Source: Betaproteobacteria bacterium
Lineage (GTDB): Bacteria > Pseudomonadota > Gammaproteobacteria > Burkholderiales > SG8-39
Reading direction: 5' to 3'
DNA: 12,522 nucleotides
Assembly: GCA_029858545.1 (NCBI GenBank)
Contig: JAOUFA010000065.1
Coordinates: 1 to 12,522, forward strand
Shown here: positions 1 through 7,113 of the stretch, piece by piece
Layout: each line of letters opens with the position of its first letter
How positions within the stretch are numbered: the stretch's first letter is position 1
Notes under the pieces: model-generated
Told to the model about the DNA's origin: nothing
The model's database searches: none
The model's input: only the letters and a program-made list of their open reading frames with translations
Position numbers and translations under genes: made by a program

Positions 1-1716
1 CGGGCCGCTCAAAGTCTGCACCCCGCCGAGCAGCACCATCACCAGCGCATCGACCGAGCGCGGAATCGCCAGCGTCTCGGGCGAAGTGGACCCCTTCGAG
101 AACACGTACAGCGCGCCGGCGAGCCCGGCGGTGAAACCCGCGGCGACGAAGGCTGCCTGCTGATTGCGCCGCACGTCGATGCCGATCGCGTCGGCGCGCA
201 GCGGCGAGTCGCGTCCCGCGCGTAACGCGAAACCGAAGGGCGAGAAGATCATGCGCCACAACAGGGCCACCCCGATCGCGCACCAGGCCAGCGTCAGAAG
301 GTACCAGGCGGTCTTGCTCGCGAGCCAGCGCGCGGGCCAGATGCCGATCAGGCCGTTCGAGCCGCCGGTGAAGCTGTCCCATTGAAACGCGATCGACCAG
401 ACGATTTGCGCGAATGCGAGGGTGAGCATCGCGAGATAGACGCCTGAGCGTCGCAGGCCGATCGAACCGAAGGCGAAGGCGGCCAGTGCGGCGGCGCAGG
501 GCGCGAGCACGAACGCAAGTTCCATCGGCAGGCCCGCCTTGAGCACCAGCAGTCCCGCGCCGTAGCTGCCGAGGCCGAAGTAGGCGGCGTGGCCGAACGA
601 AGTGATGCCTCCCGGCCCCATCAGAAAATGCAGGCTGGCCGCGAATAGGGCGAAGGTGAGCAGGTCGGTGAGCAGCACCAGCGCATAACCCTGCGTTGCG
701 AGCGGCAGCAGAGCGAGGCCGACGCCGAGAAGGACGAGCGCGCCCAGCGCCGCGCGCGAGGGCAGGTGCAGCAGCGGCGCCACCTCGGCGGGCCCGCGCG
801 CCAGCACCGGTATGCGACCGCGCAGCCCCCAGGGACGCAGCACCAGCACGACCGCCATAATGACAAATTCGATCACCAGCGTGAGCTTCGAGAGCGACAG
901 CACGCTTCCGGCGATCGCGACGTCGCCGACCGAGATGCACAGTGCCTTCACCACGCCTACCAGCAGCGCGGCAAGGAAGGCACCCCCGATCGAGCCCAGG
1001 CCGCCCACCACCACCACCACGAAGGCATCGACGATCACCGCGAGATCGACCCCCAGATTGGCCGGCTCGCGCGGAATCGCCAGCGCGCCGCCCAGACCCG
1101 CGAGCAGCGCGCCGAGCGCGAACACCGCAGTGAAGAGAATCCGCTGGTTGACGCCCAGTGCCGCAGCCATCTCCCGGTCCTCGGTAGCCGCGCGTACCAG
1201 AATGCCCCAGCGCGTGTGGCGCAAGAGCAGGTGCAGCGCCGCGAGGACCACTGGTCCGAGCGCAATCAGGAACAGGTCGTACTCGGGAACGCTGCGCCCG
1301 GCGATCGCGACGGAGCCAGCAAGGCCCGGGGCGCGCGGGCCGAGCAGATCCTCGGGACCCCAGGCCCAGAGCGCGAAGTCCTTGATCACCAGCAGCAGCG
1401 CGAAGCTGGCGAGCAACTGCAGCAACTCGGGCGCAGCGTAGAGGCGCCTCAGGACCAAGCCTTCGATAAGGATTCCGAGTAACGCGACGCTGAGTCCGGC
1501 GAGCAGTGCCCCGCCCCAGAAACCCAGTGCGCCCGCGCCCAGCGTTCCCTGCCACCATAGCGCGACATACATGCCCAGCATGTAGAGCGAGCCGTGCGCG
1601 AAATTGACGATGCGCGTGACGCCGAAGATCAGCGACAGGCCCGAGGCGACGAGAAACAGCGACGAGGCGCTCGCGAGGCCGTTGAGCAGCTGAACCAGGA
1701 GTGCGCCGGCGGTCAT
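1..1716 (-). CDS. livHM: Fused LivH-LivM-type branched-chain amino acid ABC transporter permease (3' part outside window)
   Basis: This minus-strand frame is open from the ATG at 1714-1716 to the left edge (572 codons) with no stop. It spells both inner-membrane permeases of a Liv-type importer in one chain. Residues 1-300 look like LivH: the start MTAGALLVQLLNGLA, then SGLSLIFGVTRIVNFAHGS, ending near the usual LivH tail RPWGLRGR (about 294-301). After a short linker (about 302-322), LivM-type sequence follows: HFLMGPGGITSFGHAAYFGL (363-382) and the cytoplasmic loop GLRRSGVYLAMLTLAFAQ. Many hydrophobic helices are visible in both halves. LivH and LivM are normally separate subunits that form a heterodimer, so this chain would supply both halves of the pore. 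The Shine-Dalgarno signal is weak (GAG about 8 nt upstream). The gene follows livK and a terminator, so it is probably expressed by readthrough. The ATPase genes livG and livF are expected beyond the left edge. The fusion is read directly; substrate is inferred from family. Confidence 0.9.
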   Translation of the reverse strand, partial: MTAGALLVQLLNGLASASSLFLVASGLSLIFGVTRIVNFAHGSLYMLGMYVALWWQGTLGAGALGFWGGALLAGLSVALLGILIEGLVLRRLYAAPELLQLLASFALLLVIKDFALWAWGPEDLLGPRAPGLAGSVAIAGRSVPEYDLFLIALGPVVLAALHLLLRHTRWGILVRAATEDREMAAALGVNQRILFTAVFALGALLAGLGGALAIPREPANLGVDLAVIVDAFVVVVVGGLGSIGGAFLAALLVGVVKALCISVGDVAIAGSVLSLSKLTLVIEFVIMAVVLVLRPWGLRGRIPVLARGPAEVAPLLHLPSRAALGALVLLGVGLALLPLATQGYALVLLTDLLTFALFAASLHFLMGPGGITSFGHAAYFGLGSYGAGLLVLKAGLPMELAFVLAPCAAALAAFAFGSIGLRRSGVYLAMLTLAFAQIVWSIAFQWDSFTGGSNGLIGIWPARWLASKTAWYLLTLAWCAIGVALLWRMIFSPFGFALRAGRDSPLRADAIGIDVRRNQQAAFVAAGFTAGLAGALYVFSKGSTSPETLAIPRSVDALVMVLLGGVQTLSGP

Positions 1717-1730
1717 TGTGGGCTCAGAAT

Positions 1731-1766
1731 AAGACAAAAAGCCCGCCGGGGTTTGCGCGGCGGGCT
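1731..1766 (-). terminator. Rho-independent terminator between livK and livHM
   Basis: On the minus strand an 8-bp perfect GC stem (1758-1765 with 1741-1748, plus an A-T closing pair 1740/1766) with a 9-nt loop is followed directly by five T residues and then GTCTTATTC. It lies 23 nt after the livK stop and 15 nt before the permease start. This placement fits partial termination that leaves more binding-protein mRNA than permease mRNA, a common arrangement in ABC importer operons. Efficiency cannot be judged from sequence. Confidence 0.85.
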
Positions 1767-1788
1767 GCCAAGGTGCCGCCCGAGCAAC

Positions 1789-2985
1789 CTAGTCCTTGCG
1801 CAGCGCGCGCACCTCGTCGTCGGTGGGCAGGAACTGCGCGCCGTCGGCGTAACGCCAGTCGACCATGCGGCCCTGCCCGTCCTTCAGCGCGAGCCGGCCG
1901 ACATAGGCACCCATCGTCGATTGATGGTCGAGTGCGCGGTAGACAATCGGCCCGAACGGCGTGTCGACGCGCAGGCCCTTCAGCGCGGCGATCAACTGCT
2001 CGCTGTCGGTCGAGCCGGCCTTGCGCAGCGCGCTCGCCGCGCTGTGCACGGCGGTGTAGCCGACCACCGAGCCCAGGCGTGGACTGTCGTTCCAGCGCTT
2101 GCGATAGGCGTCGAGAAACTTTCGGTGCGCGGTGGTGGCGATCTCCGACCAGGGATAACCCGTGACCCACCAGCCACTCGGAGTTTCGTCCTTGAGCGGA
2201 TCGAGATATTCGGGCTCGCCGCCGAGCAGGTTGAACACCTCGCGGCCCTTGAACAGGCCGCGCAGGTTTCCCTCGCGCACGAACTTCTGCAGGTCGGCGG
2301 CGAACAGCGCGCTGAAGATCGCGTCGGGCTTCGCCTCGGCAATCGCCTGTGCGACCGCTCCTGCGTCGATCTTGCCAAGCGGCGGTGCCTGCTCGATCAC
2401 GAACTCGACCTCGGGTTGCGCCCTGGCGAGCAGTTTCTTGAACGACGCCATCGCCGACTGGCCGTACTCGTAGTTCGGATAGACGATCGCCCAGCGCTTC
2501 TTCTTCAGCCTGGCCGCTTCGGGCACCAGCATCGCCACCTGCATATAAGTCGAGGGTCGCAGCCTGAAGGTGTAGCGGTTGCCGTTCTCCCAGACGATCT
2601 TGTCGGTGAGCGGTTCGGAGGCGAGGAACACGATCTTTCTTTGCGCGGCAAGGTTGCTCACCGCGAGGCCGACATGCGAGGCGAAGGTGCCCATCAGCAG
2701 GCTCACCTTCTCGCGCACGATCAGTTCCTCGGCGGCACGCACCGCGTCGCCGGGGTTGCCGTTGTCGTCACGGATCACGAGTTCCAGCTTGCGGCCGTTG
2801 ATCCCGCCCGCGGCATTGACCTCCTCGAGAGCGAGCTCCATGCCCTTCTTATAAGGTTCGAGAAAGGCGGTGAACACCTTGTAGCTGTTCAACTCGCCGA
2901 GCTTGATGGTCTGCGCCTGCACGGCGCCGCTCGAGGCGAGCGCGGCGGCGAGGCAAAAGGCGGCGACTGCGGACTTCGAGGTCAT
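1789..2985 (-). CDS. livK: Liv-type periplasmic substrate-binding protein of an ABC importer
   Basis: This is a 398-residue type 1 periplasmic binding protein that captures the ligand in the periplasm and delivers it to the Liv permease encoded downstream. The chosen start (ATG at 2983-2985) is followed by a classic Sec signal peptide: MTSKSAVAAF, a hydrophobic Ala/Leu core, and a likely cut after AVQA (residue 24). A GGAG Shine-Dalgarno lies 7 nt upstream. The frame could extend to 3141, but that adds an Arg/Pro-rich stretch translated from the repeat region and would bury the signal peptide, so I reject it. Family hallmarks are the mature start TIKLGELNSY, the segment EEVNAAGGINGRKLELVIRD (64-83), and the GTFAS and YPNYEYG segments. 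The length is typical. A branched-chain amino acid ligand is the default guess, but this superfamily also binds amides, urea and aromatic acids, so specificity is open. Confidence 0.9.
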   Translation of the reverse strand: MTSKSAVAAFCLAAALASSGAVQAQTIKLGELNSYKVFTAFLEPYKKGMELALEEVNAAGGINGRKLELVIRDDNGNPGDAVRAAEELIVREKVSLLMGTFASHVGLAVSNLAAQRKIVFLASEPLTDKIVWENGNRYTFRLRPSTYMQVAMLVPEAARLKKKRWAIVYPNYEYGQSAMASFKKLLARAQPEVEFVIEQAPPLGKIDAGAVAQAIAEAKPDAIFSALFAADLQKFVREGNLRGLFKGREVFNLLGGEPEYLDPLKDETPSGWWVTGYPWSEIATTAHRKFLDAYRKRWNDSPRLGSVVGYTAVHSAASALRKAGSTDSEQLIAALKGLRVDTPFGPIVYRALDHQSTMGAYVGRLALKDGQGRMVDWRYADGAQFLPTDDEVRALRKD

Positions 2986-2993
2986 GCCAAGGC

Positions 2994-3059
2994 TCCGACT
3001 TCGGTGGGGGAAGCGAGACGGGAATGGTAGCGCATTGGGCGGGGGAGGGCGAAGTCGGA
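2994..3059 (-). promoter_or_regulatory. livK leader inverted repeat covering the Shine-Dalgarno
   Basis: A 10-bp perfect inverted repeat (tccgacttcg at 2994-3003, cgaagtcgga at 3050-3059) flanks a 46-nt loop just upstream of livK. In the livK mRNA the downstream arm contains the GGA of the GGAG ribosome binding site (2993-2996), so folding would mask it. This only matters if transcription starts upstream of 3059, which I cannot establish. No convincing promoter was found between here and the repeats. Confidence 0.4.
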
Positions 3060-3086
3060 CGGTGCGGCCTGTGCGCCGACCCGGTT

Positions 3087-3160
3087 TTGAATTTCTCCGA
3101 TCTCCCGATTTTGTACGGTTGCGCTCCTTGCAACCGTACAAAATCGGGAGACCCTGAGGG
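3087..3160 (+). repeat. 74-nt palindromic intergenic repeat, copy A
   Basis: Copy A begins ttgaatttct and ends accctgaggg. Its centre is a perfect 22-bp inverted repeat (3101-3122 with 3130-3151) around a 7-nt loop gctcctt, so single strands would form a long hairpin. It aligns without gaps to the reverse complement of 3205-3278, with 61 of 74 positions identical. No long open frame is conserved and no T-run follows, so it looks like a REP/MITE-like intergenic element rather than a simple terminator. The family name is unknown to me. Confidence 0.8.
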
Positions 3161-3204
3161 AATCCAAATTCGCGGGTTCGGTCATTTCGTAAAGGGTTTT
3201 GGCG

Positions 3205-3278
3205 CCCTCAGAGTCTCCGCCTTTTGCACGGTTGCATAAAGCGCAACCATGCAAAAGCCGGAGATCGGAAAAATTCAA
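3205..3278 (-). repeat. 74-nt palindromic intergenic repeat, copy B (inverted)
   Basis: Copy B is the inverted partner of copy A, separated from it by 44 nt (3161-3204). Its own hairpin pairs 3214-3235 with 3243-3264 around a 7-nt loop (ataaagc), with two mismatches (3229/3249 and 3220/3258). Because A and B face each other, 3087-3278 could also fold into one long imperfect stem of about 74 bp. Both copies keep the core GGTTGCGCT...TGCAACC. Different substitutions in the two copies suggest an old duplication or two independent insertions. Confidence 0.8.
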
Positions 3279-3291
3279 TACCGCTCAACTC

Positions 3292-3315
3292 AAGCCGGAG
3301 ATCGATGAAAATCCA
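3292..3315 (-). repeat. Truncated third copy of the palindromic repeat
   Basis: The 13-mer aagccggagatcg at 3292-3304 repeats exactly the bases at 3255-3267 in copy B. The next dozen bases (atgaaaatccaa) stay similar to the outer end of copy B (gaaaaattcaa), allowing one inserted base. This looks like the outer tip of a third, decayed copy lying in the same direction as B, 26 nt before the stop codon of the upstream flavoprotein gene. Confidence 0.5.
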
Positions 3316-3341
3316 AACCGGTTAAGAAGCTGCGGAGCGCG

Positions 3342-6300
3342 CTAGGCCACCCGCTCCGCCCTCAGCTTCAGCAATTTCAGACACCGATCGATCCACAACG
3401 CCGTCAGCTTCTCGTGCACCCCGTTCTGCCTCAGGCGCTGGTTGAGCGCCGCAAAGTCCACCTCGTCGAGCGGCTGGTCCTGGTTGAAGCAGGAGAATAC
3501 GTAGGAGCGCTCGCCGGTGTTCGGATCGACGTGCGGTTGGAGGCATTGCGCGCAAATCTCCTTCATCATGCATTGCATCGGCGAGTTGATCGAGCCGATC
3601 GCCTGATGAGTGGGGTGCATATACGGCGCAAGGATCTCGTGGCGCGCGCGTCCCACTGCGGCCATCATGCGGTCCGAGCCGATCGCGACGATGCGCTCGC
3701 AGGCGGAAAAGGGAATCGCCTGCGCGCCGAGCTGGCCCGACGCATAGGCCTGCATCGCGGCGACGATGTTGCCGACGAACGAGCGGTCCTGCGCACGGCT
3801 CGGTGTGAACGCGGGGCCTTCGTCGGTGCACCAGACCACTGTGTCGGCGGCCTTTTCGATTTCGTCGATCTTGTAGCGATCGATCGCCCTGCGGTAGCCG
3901 GCGAAATAGAGAACTTTCGAGCCAGCCGCGCGGAGCGCCTGGCCGATGGAGAAAAGCACCGCATTGCCGAGGCCGCCGCCTGCGAGGAGCACCGTTTCGC
4001 CTGAGGCGATCTCGGTCGGCGTGCCGGTCGGCCCCATCAGGATCACCGGCTCGCCGGGCTTGAGATGGGCGCAGAGGTCCGACGAGCCGCCCATTTCGAG
4101 AATGATCGTCGAGAGCAGGCCGCGGTCCTTATCCACCCAGGCACCGGTGAGCGCGAGGCCTTCCATTGCAAGCGTCGTGCCGTCGATGCGGGTGGCGAGG
4201 GTCTCGAAGTTCTGCAGGCGATAGAACTGTCCCGGTTCGAAGCGCCGCGCGGCGCGCGGCGCACGCAGCACGACTTCAAGGATCGTCGGCGTGAGGCGCC
4301 TGACCTCGTGCACCACCGGGCGCAGTTCGCTGTTGAGCCGCGCGAGGAAAGCGGCGTCGTCGAGCGGCGAGGCGGGTGGTACGCGTTCGAGCATCCGGCT
4401 CACCACGGGGTAGCCTTGCTTGGCGCTGCCCATCGCCTTCACCACGTTGCCGAAGAACGACGGGTGAAGGTCGCCGAAGAAACTGACGAAGCGTCCGTCG
4501 GGATTGCGCCACATCAGGATATCGGGATGGCGCGGCTTGGCACTCGAGCGTTCGGGCTTGAGCGCGTTTCCCTCGCTGTCGCAGGCGGCGAAGTACTTGC
4601 CGTCGAGCTTGAAGTGCTCAGCGTCCTCGCGTGCGAGCACGGTATTGGGTTGCGTGCCCGCGGCGACCAGGAGCGAACGCGCCGGGAGTTCGACTTCGGC
4701 CTCGCCGGCCTTGAACCTGACCGCGCGCGCGTGACCGAATTCATCGAGTTCGACGCGCGTCGGCGTGATGCCTTCGGCGAAGCGGATGCCTTCCTCGAGC
4801 GCCTTTTCGATCTCCTCGTGATTGAGGGTGTACGAGGGCGAATCGACCAGGCGTCGGCGATAGGCGACCGTCACGCCGCCCCAGGATTGCAGCAGTTCGA
4901 TCAAGCGGGCTTCACGCTTTTCGGCGGCGGCGCGCGCGCGCTCGGCGCGGATCGCGCGCGCGTGGGCGATGAATTCGTCGGCGATGCTGCGGTCTTCCGC
5001 GCCCCACACCGCACGCACCGCCGCTTCGCCACGCTCTGCGCAGAGCCTCTCGTAGCGGACAAGAAACTTTTCGACCTGCACCACGTAGTAGGCGAGCGAC
5101 TCGGTCGCGGTATCGATCGCGGTCAGTCCGCCGCCGATCACCACCACCGGCAGGCGGATCTGTAGATTGGCGATCGAATCCCTGCGCGCCGCGCCGGTCA
5201 ACTGCAGCGCCATCAGGAAGTCGGAGGCCGCGCGCACCCCTCGCGCGAGTCCATTGGGGATCTCGAGCAGTGTGGGGCGCCCGGCGCCGGCCGCGAGCAC
5301 GATGTGGTCGAACCCCAGCCCGCCTTGTTCGGGCGCCGCGAAAGCGTCCTGCGCGGTGAGCGTGCCGCCGAAACGCACGCCGCCGAACATCGCGAATTCG
5401 GCGCGCCGTTCCAGCAGCAGGCGGATCATCTTGAGGAAGTTCTTGTCCCAGCGCACCGTAATGCCGTATTCGGCGACGCCGCCGAAGCCCGCCATCACGC
5501 GCTCATCGAGTGATTCGTATAATTCGGCGAGGTCGCGGATCGGGCGAAAGGGCGTGCGCCGGCCGAGCGGGTCGATGCCCGAGATCGCCGAGTCGAGCGG
5601 CTCGATCTTGAGTCCGTCGATGCCGACCACGAGGTGGCCGTCGTTCATCAGGTGATGCGCGCTGCTGTAGCCGGCGGGGCCGAGACCGACCACCAGCACG
5701 CGCTTGCCGGTCGGGGCCTTCGGAACGGGGCGGCGGATGTTCAGCGGGTTCCAGCGCGTGAGCAGCGAGTAGATCTCGAATCCCCAGGGAAGTTCGAGCA
5801 CATCCTTCAGGCTGCGCGTCTCCGCCTGCGGAATGTCGACCGGATCCTGCTTCTGATAGATGCAGGACTTCATGCAGTCGTTGCAGATGCGGTGTCCGGT
5901 GCCGGCGGCGAGCGGATTGTCGATGGCGATGATCGCGAGCGCCGCGAGCGGCTGGCCGCGCGTCTTCACCAGGTGGAATTCGGAAATCTTCTCCTCGAGC
6001 GGGCAGCCGGCGAGCGGCACGCCGAAAACGGTCTTCTTGTACCCGACCGCCGGCGCGGCGCCGTCGTTCCCTCGGGGCGCCTTTTCCCTCAGCCCCTTGG
6101 AGCAGGAATCCTTACCCTGTTCGTGGCACCAGATGCAGTAGTTCGCCTGGTCGAGCGCGCCAACCAGGTCGGTCCCGGGATCGGTCAGCTTGAAGCCCTC
6201 GCGCCGGCGCAGGTGCCCGCCGTGCAGGCTGTGCAAGGCGTAACCCGCCGAAGTATCGGTGCGCAGCGGCACCAGTCGCATGAAGTCGAGCTTGCGCGGT

Positions 6301-6860
6301 GCCTTGAAAAGAATGCCGGTACCGTGCTTTGCCCTGCCATCGGGCGTGCCGGCAGCCCAAGCGGCGTAGCGGGCGGCGAGTTCGAGCTTCTCGCCATGCG
6401 CGGCTTCGTCCTTCTGCCAGTCGGTTACCGCCTGCGCGAACGCCAGTTCAAAATCATCGTTGCCCGCGGCGCCGAACAGGGCTCGCAACTGTTGAGCGGC
6501 CTGCGTTGGATCGAGCGCCTCGAGGTCCTCGGGCTTGACCCTGTTGAGCGCGCGACGCTGTACGAACAAACGCTTCACTGAGTAGAGTGGCGCGAGGTGG
6601 TGGTGCCGGGCAGCGAGCGCCTGCCATGCGTTTTCGATGCCGAACAGGTGGGCGAGAAAATCGTCGAGCTGGGGCGCAAGCGCGATAAGCAGCTCGGATT
6701 CGGCAGCCGCGGCGAGGCCGTCAGGATCGTTTCGCGCGACGAGCAGCCGGGTGCTCAGCGCAGGATCGAGTTCGTCGAGAAACTTGAGGAAAGCCCCGTC
6801 CAGTCGCAGCAGCCCGGCGCGGTGATAGAGGTCGTCGAAGGCGAAACCGAGCTTGAGCAT
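3342..6860 (-). CDS. Large Nfn-like fusion flavoprotein (GltD/NfnB-like half plus PyrK/NfnA-like half)
   Basis: This 1172-residue cytosolic oxidoreductase has no signal peptide or membrane segment. Numbering is from the preferred ATG at 6858-6860 (MLKLGFAFDDLYHR). A unique helical N-terminal region (1-240) comes first. A GltD-type iron-sulfur region follows: C242-x2-C245-x7-C253 with GCP at 285-287, then C326-x2-C329-x3-C333, enough for two [4Fe-4S] clusters. Next are an FAD Rossmann motif VLVVGLGPAGYSSA (388-401), an NAD(P)H motif VVVIGGGLTAIDTATE (572-587), a charged helical insert (about 594-664) and AAGTQPN (733-739). From about 845 a PyrK-like module begins: FEPGQFYRLQN (874-884), GPTGTP (943-948), AGGGLGNAV (960-968) and a [2Fe-2S] set C1097-x5-C1103-x2-C1106-x17-C1124. 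Together this resembles both Nfn transhydrogenase subunits in one chain. Electron partner and bifurcation are inference. The frame could start as far up as 6983, but a TATAAT at 6897-6902 favours 6860. The Shine-Dalgarno is poor. Confidence 0.88.
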   Translation of the reverse strand: MLKLGFAFDDLYHRAGLLRLDGAFLKFLDELDPALSTRLLVARNDPDGLAAAAESELLIALAPQLDDFLAHLFGIENAWQALAARHHHLAPLYSVKRLFVQRRALNRVKPEDLEALDPTQAAQQLRALFGAAGNDDFELAFAQAVTDWQKDEAAHGEKLELAARYAAWAAGTPDGRAKHGTGILFKAPRKLDFMRLVPLRTDTSAGYALHSLHGGHLRRREGFKLTDPGTDLVGALDQANYCIWCHEQGKDSCSKGLREKAPRGNDGAAPAVGYKKTVFGVPLAGCPLEEKISEFHLVKTRGQPLAALAIIAIDNPLAAGTGHRICNDCMKSCIYQKQDPVDIPQAETRSLKDVLELPWGFEIYSLLTRWNPLNIRRPVPKAPTGKRVLVVGLGPAGYSSAHHLMNDGHLVVGIDGLKIEPLDSAISGIDPLGRRTPFRPIRDLAELYESLDERVMAGFGGVAEYGITVRWDKNFLKMIRLLLERRAEFAMFGGVRFGGTLTAQDAFAAPEQGGLGFDHIVLAAGAGRPTLLEIPNGLARGVRAASDFLMALQLTGAARRDSIANLQIRLPVVVIGGGLTAIDTATESLAYYVVQVEKFLVRYERLCAERGEAAVRAVWGAEDRSIADEFIAHARAIRAERARAAAEKREARLIELLQSWGGVTVAYRRRLVDSPSYTLNHEEIEKALEEGIRFAEGITPTRVELDEFGHARAVRFKAGEAEVELPARSLLVAAGTQPNTVLAREDAEHFKLDGKYFAACDSEGNALKPERSSAKPRHPDILMWRNPDGRFVSFFGDLHPSFFGNVVKAMGSAKQGYPVVSRMLERVPPASPLDDAAFLARLNSELRPVVHEVRRLTPTILEVVLRAPRAARRFEPGQFYRLQNFETLATRIDGTTLAMEGLALTGAWVDKDRGLLSTIILEMGGSSDLCAHLKPGEPVILMGPTGTPTEIASGETVLLAGGGLGNAVLFSIGQALRAAGSKVLYFAGYRRAIDRYKIDEIEKAADTVVWCTDEGPAFTPSRAQDRSFVGNIVAAMQAYASGQLGAQAIPFSACERIVAIGSDRMMAAVGRARHEILAPYMHPTHQAIGSINSPMQCMMKEICAQCLQPHVDPNTGERSYVFSCFNQDQPLDEVDFAALNQRLRQNGVHEKLTALWIDRCLKLLKLRAERVA

Positions 6861-6896
6861 GGGGAAGTGGAAAGTTGCGAGCGACGGAAAACAAAA

Positions 6897-6902
6897 ATTA
6901 TA
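6897..6902 (-). promoter_or_regulatory. Probable -10 box of the Nfn-like gene
   Basis: A perfect TATAAT on the minus strand, inside an AT-rich patch unusual for this GC-rich DNA, lies 36 nt before the preferred start codon. It would give a leader of roughly 30 nt. No good TTGACA-like hexamer sits 16-18 nt upstream (CACGGC or TCACGG there), so it may need an activator or be fortuitous. It would make the longer in-frame starts at 6917 and 6983 untranslatable from this promoter. Confidence 0.45.
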
Positions 6903-7048
6903 AAGGCTGCACGCCATGCGCCGTGAGGTTTCGATGCGGGTCAGGCAGTATGTTGCAGGGTCGCGTTCCCGGATTGGACTCATTCCAGATCGCTTGCACG
7001 ACGCGGGCCATGGATCGCGGCAAGTTCTCCTTTCGTTGATCCCGCCGG

Positions 7049-7077
7049 TTGCCGGAGGAAATATTCGGCCTTAACAT
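7049..7077 (+). promoter_or_regulatory. Possible sigma70 promoter of the short-chain dehydrogenase gene
   Basis: TTGCCG (7049-7054) and TAACAT (7072-7077) are separated by 17 nt. Each matches four of six consensus bases, and the pair lies 36 nt upstream of the start codon. Weak matches of this sort arise by chance, so this is a suggestion only. Confidence 0.3.
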
Positions 7078-7113
7078 CGGCCATCACTTTGCGGCAATTA
7101 CCTCGGAGGCATA

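Noticed and set aside
766..1482. Plus-strand ORFs (238 and 209 codons) opposite the permease
   Set aside because: Both lie within the permease frame. One is a His/Gln/Arg-rich mirror of the hydrophobic helices on the other strand. Shadow of GC-biased coding DNA.
1594..3030. 478-codon plus-strand ORF opposite livK and the start of livHM
   Set aside because: It is antisense to a clear binding protein with signal peptide, is rich in Arg/His/Gln from GC-rich codons read backwards, and has no recognisable domain.
2986..3141. N-terminal extension of livK by 52 codons
   Set aside because: It would read through the palindromic repeat and leader and place an Arg/Pro-rich stretch before a normal signal peptide. 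The GGAG at the 2985 start decides.
3101..3264. The two large hairpins as ordinary terminators of the flavoprotein gene
   Set aside because: Neither hairpin is followed by a T-run on the minus strand and the stems contain AT-rich interiors. Repeat-family behaviour explains them better, though they may still slow transcription.
2982..3278. Small ORFs in both directions across the repeat region (71-98 codons)
   Set aside because: Their similar peptides (such as NFSDL...YGC...CNR) come from the inverted repeat copies themselves, not from protein conservation.
3087..3315. CRISPR array
   Set aside because: Only two full copies in opposite orientation with one spacer, and no cas genes nearby.
4065..6581. 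Long plus-strand ORFs (366 codons at 4065-5165, 315 codons at 5634-6581)
   Set aside because: They mirror the Nfn-like gene. No start signals or family motifs; the opposite strand carries well-ordered cofactor motifs.
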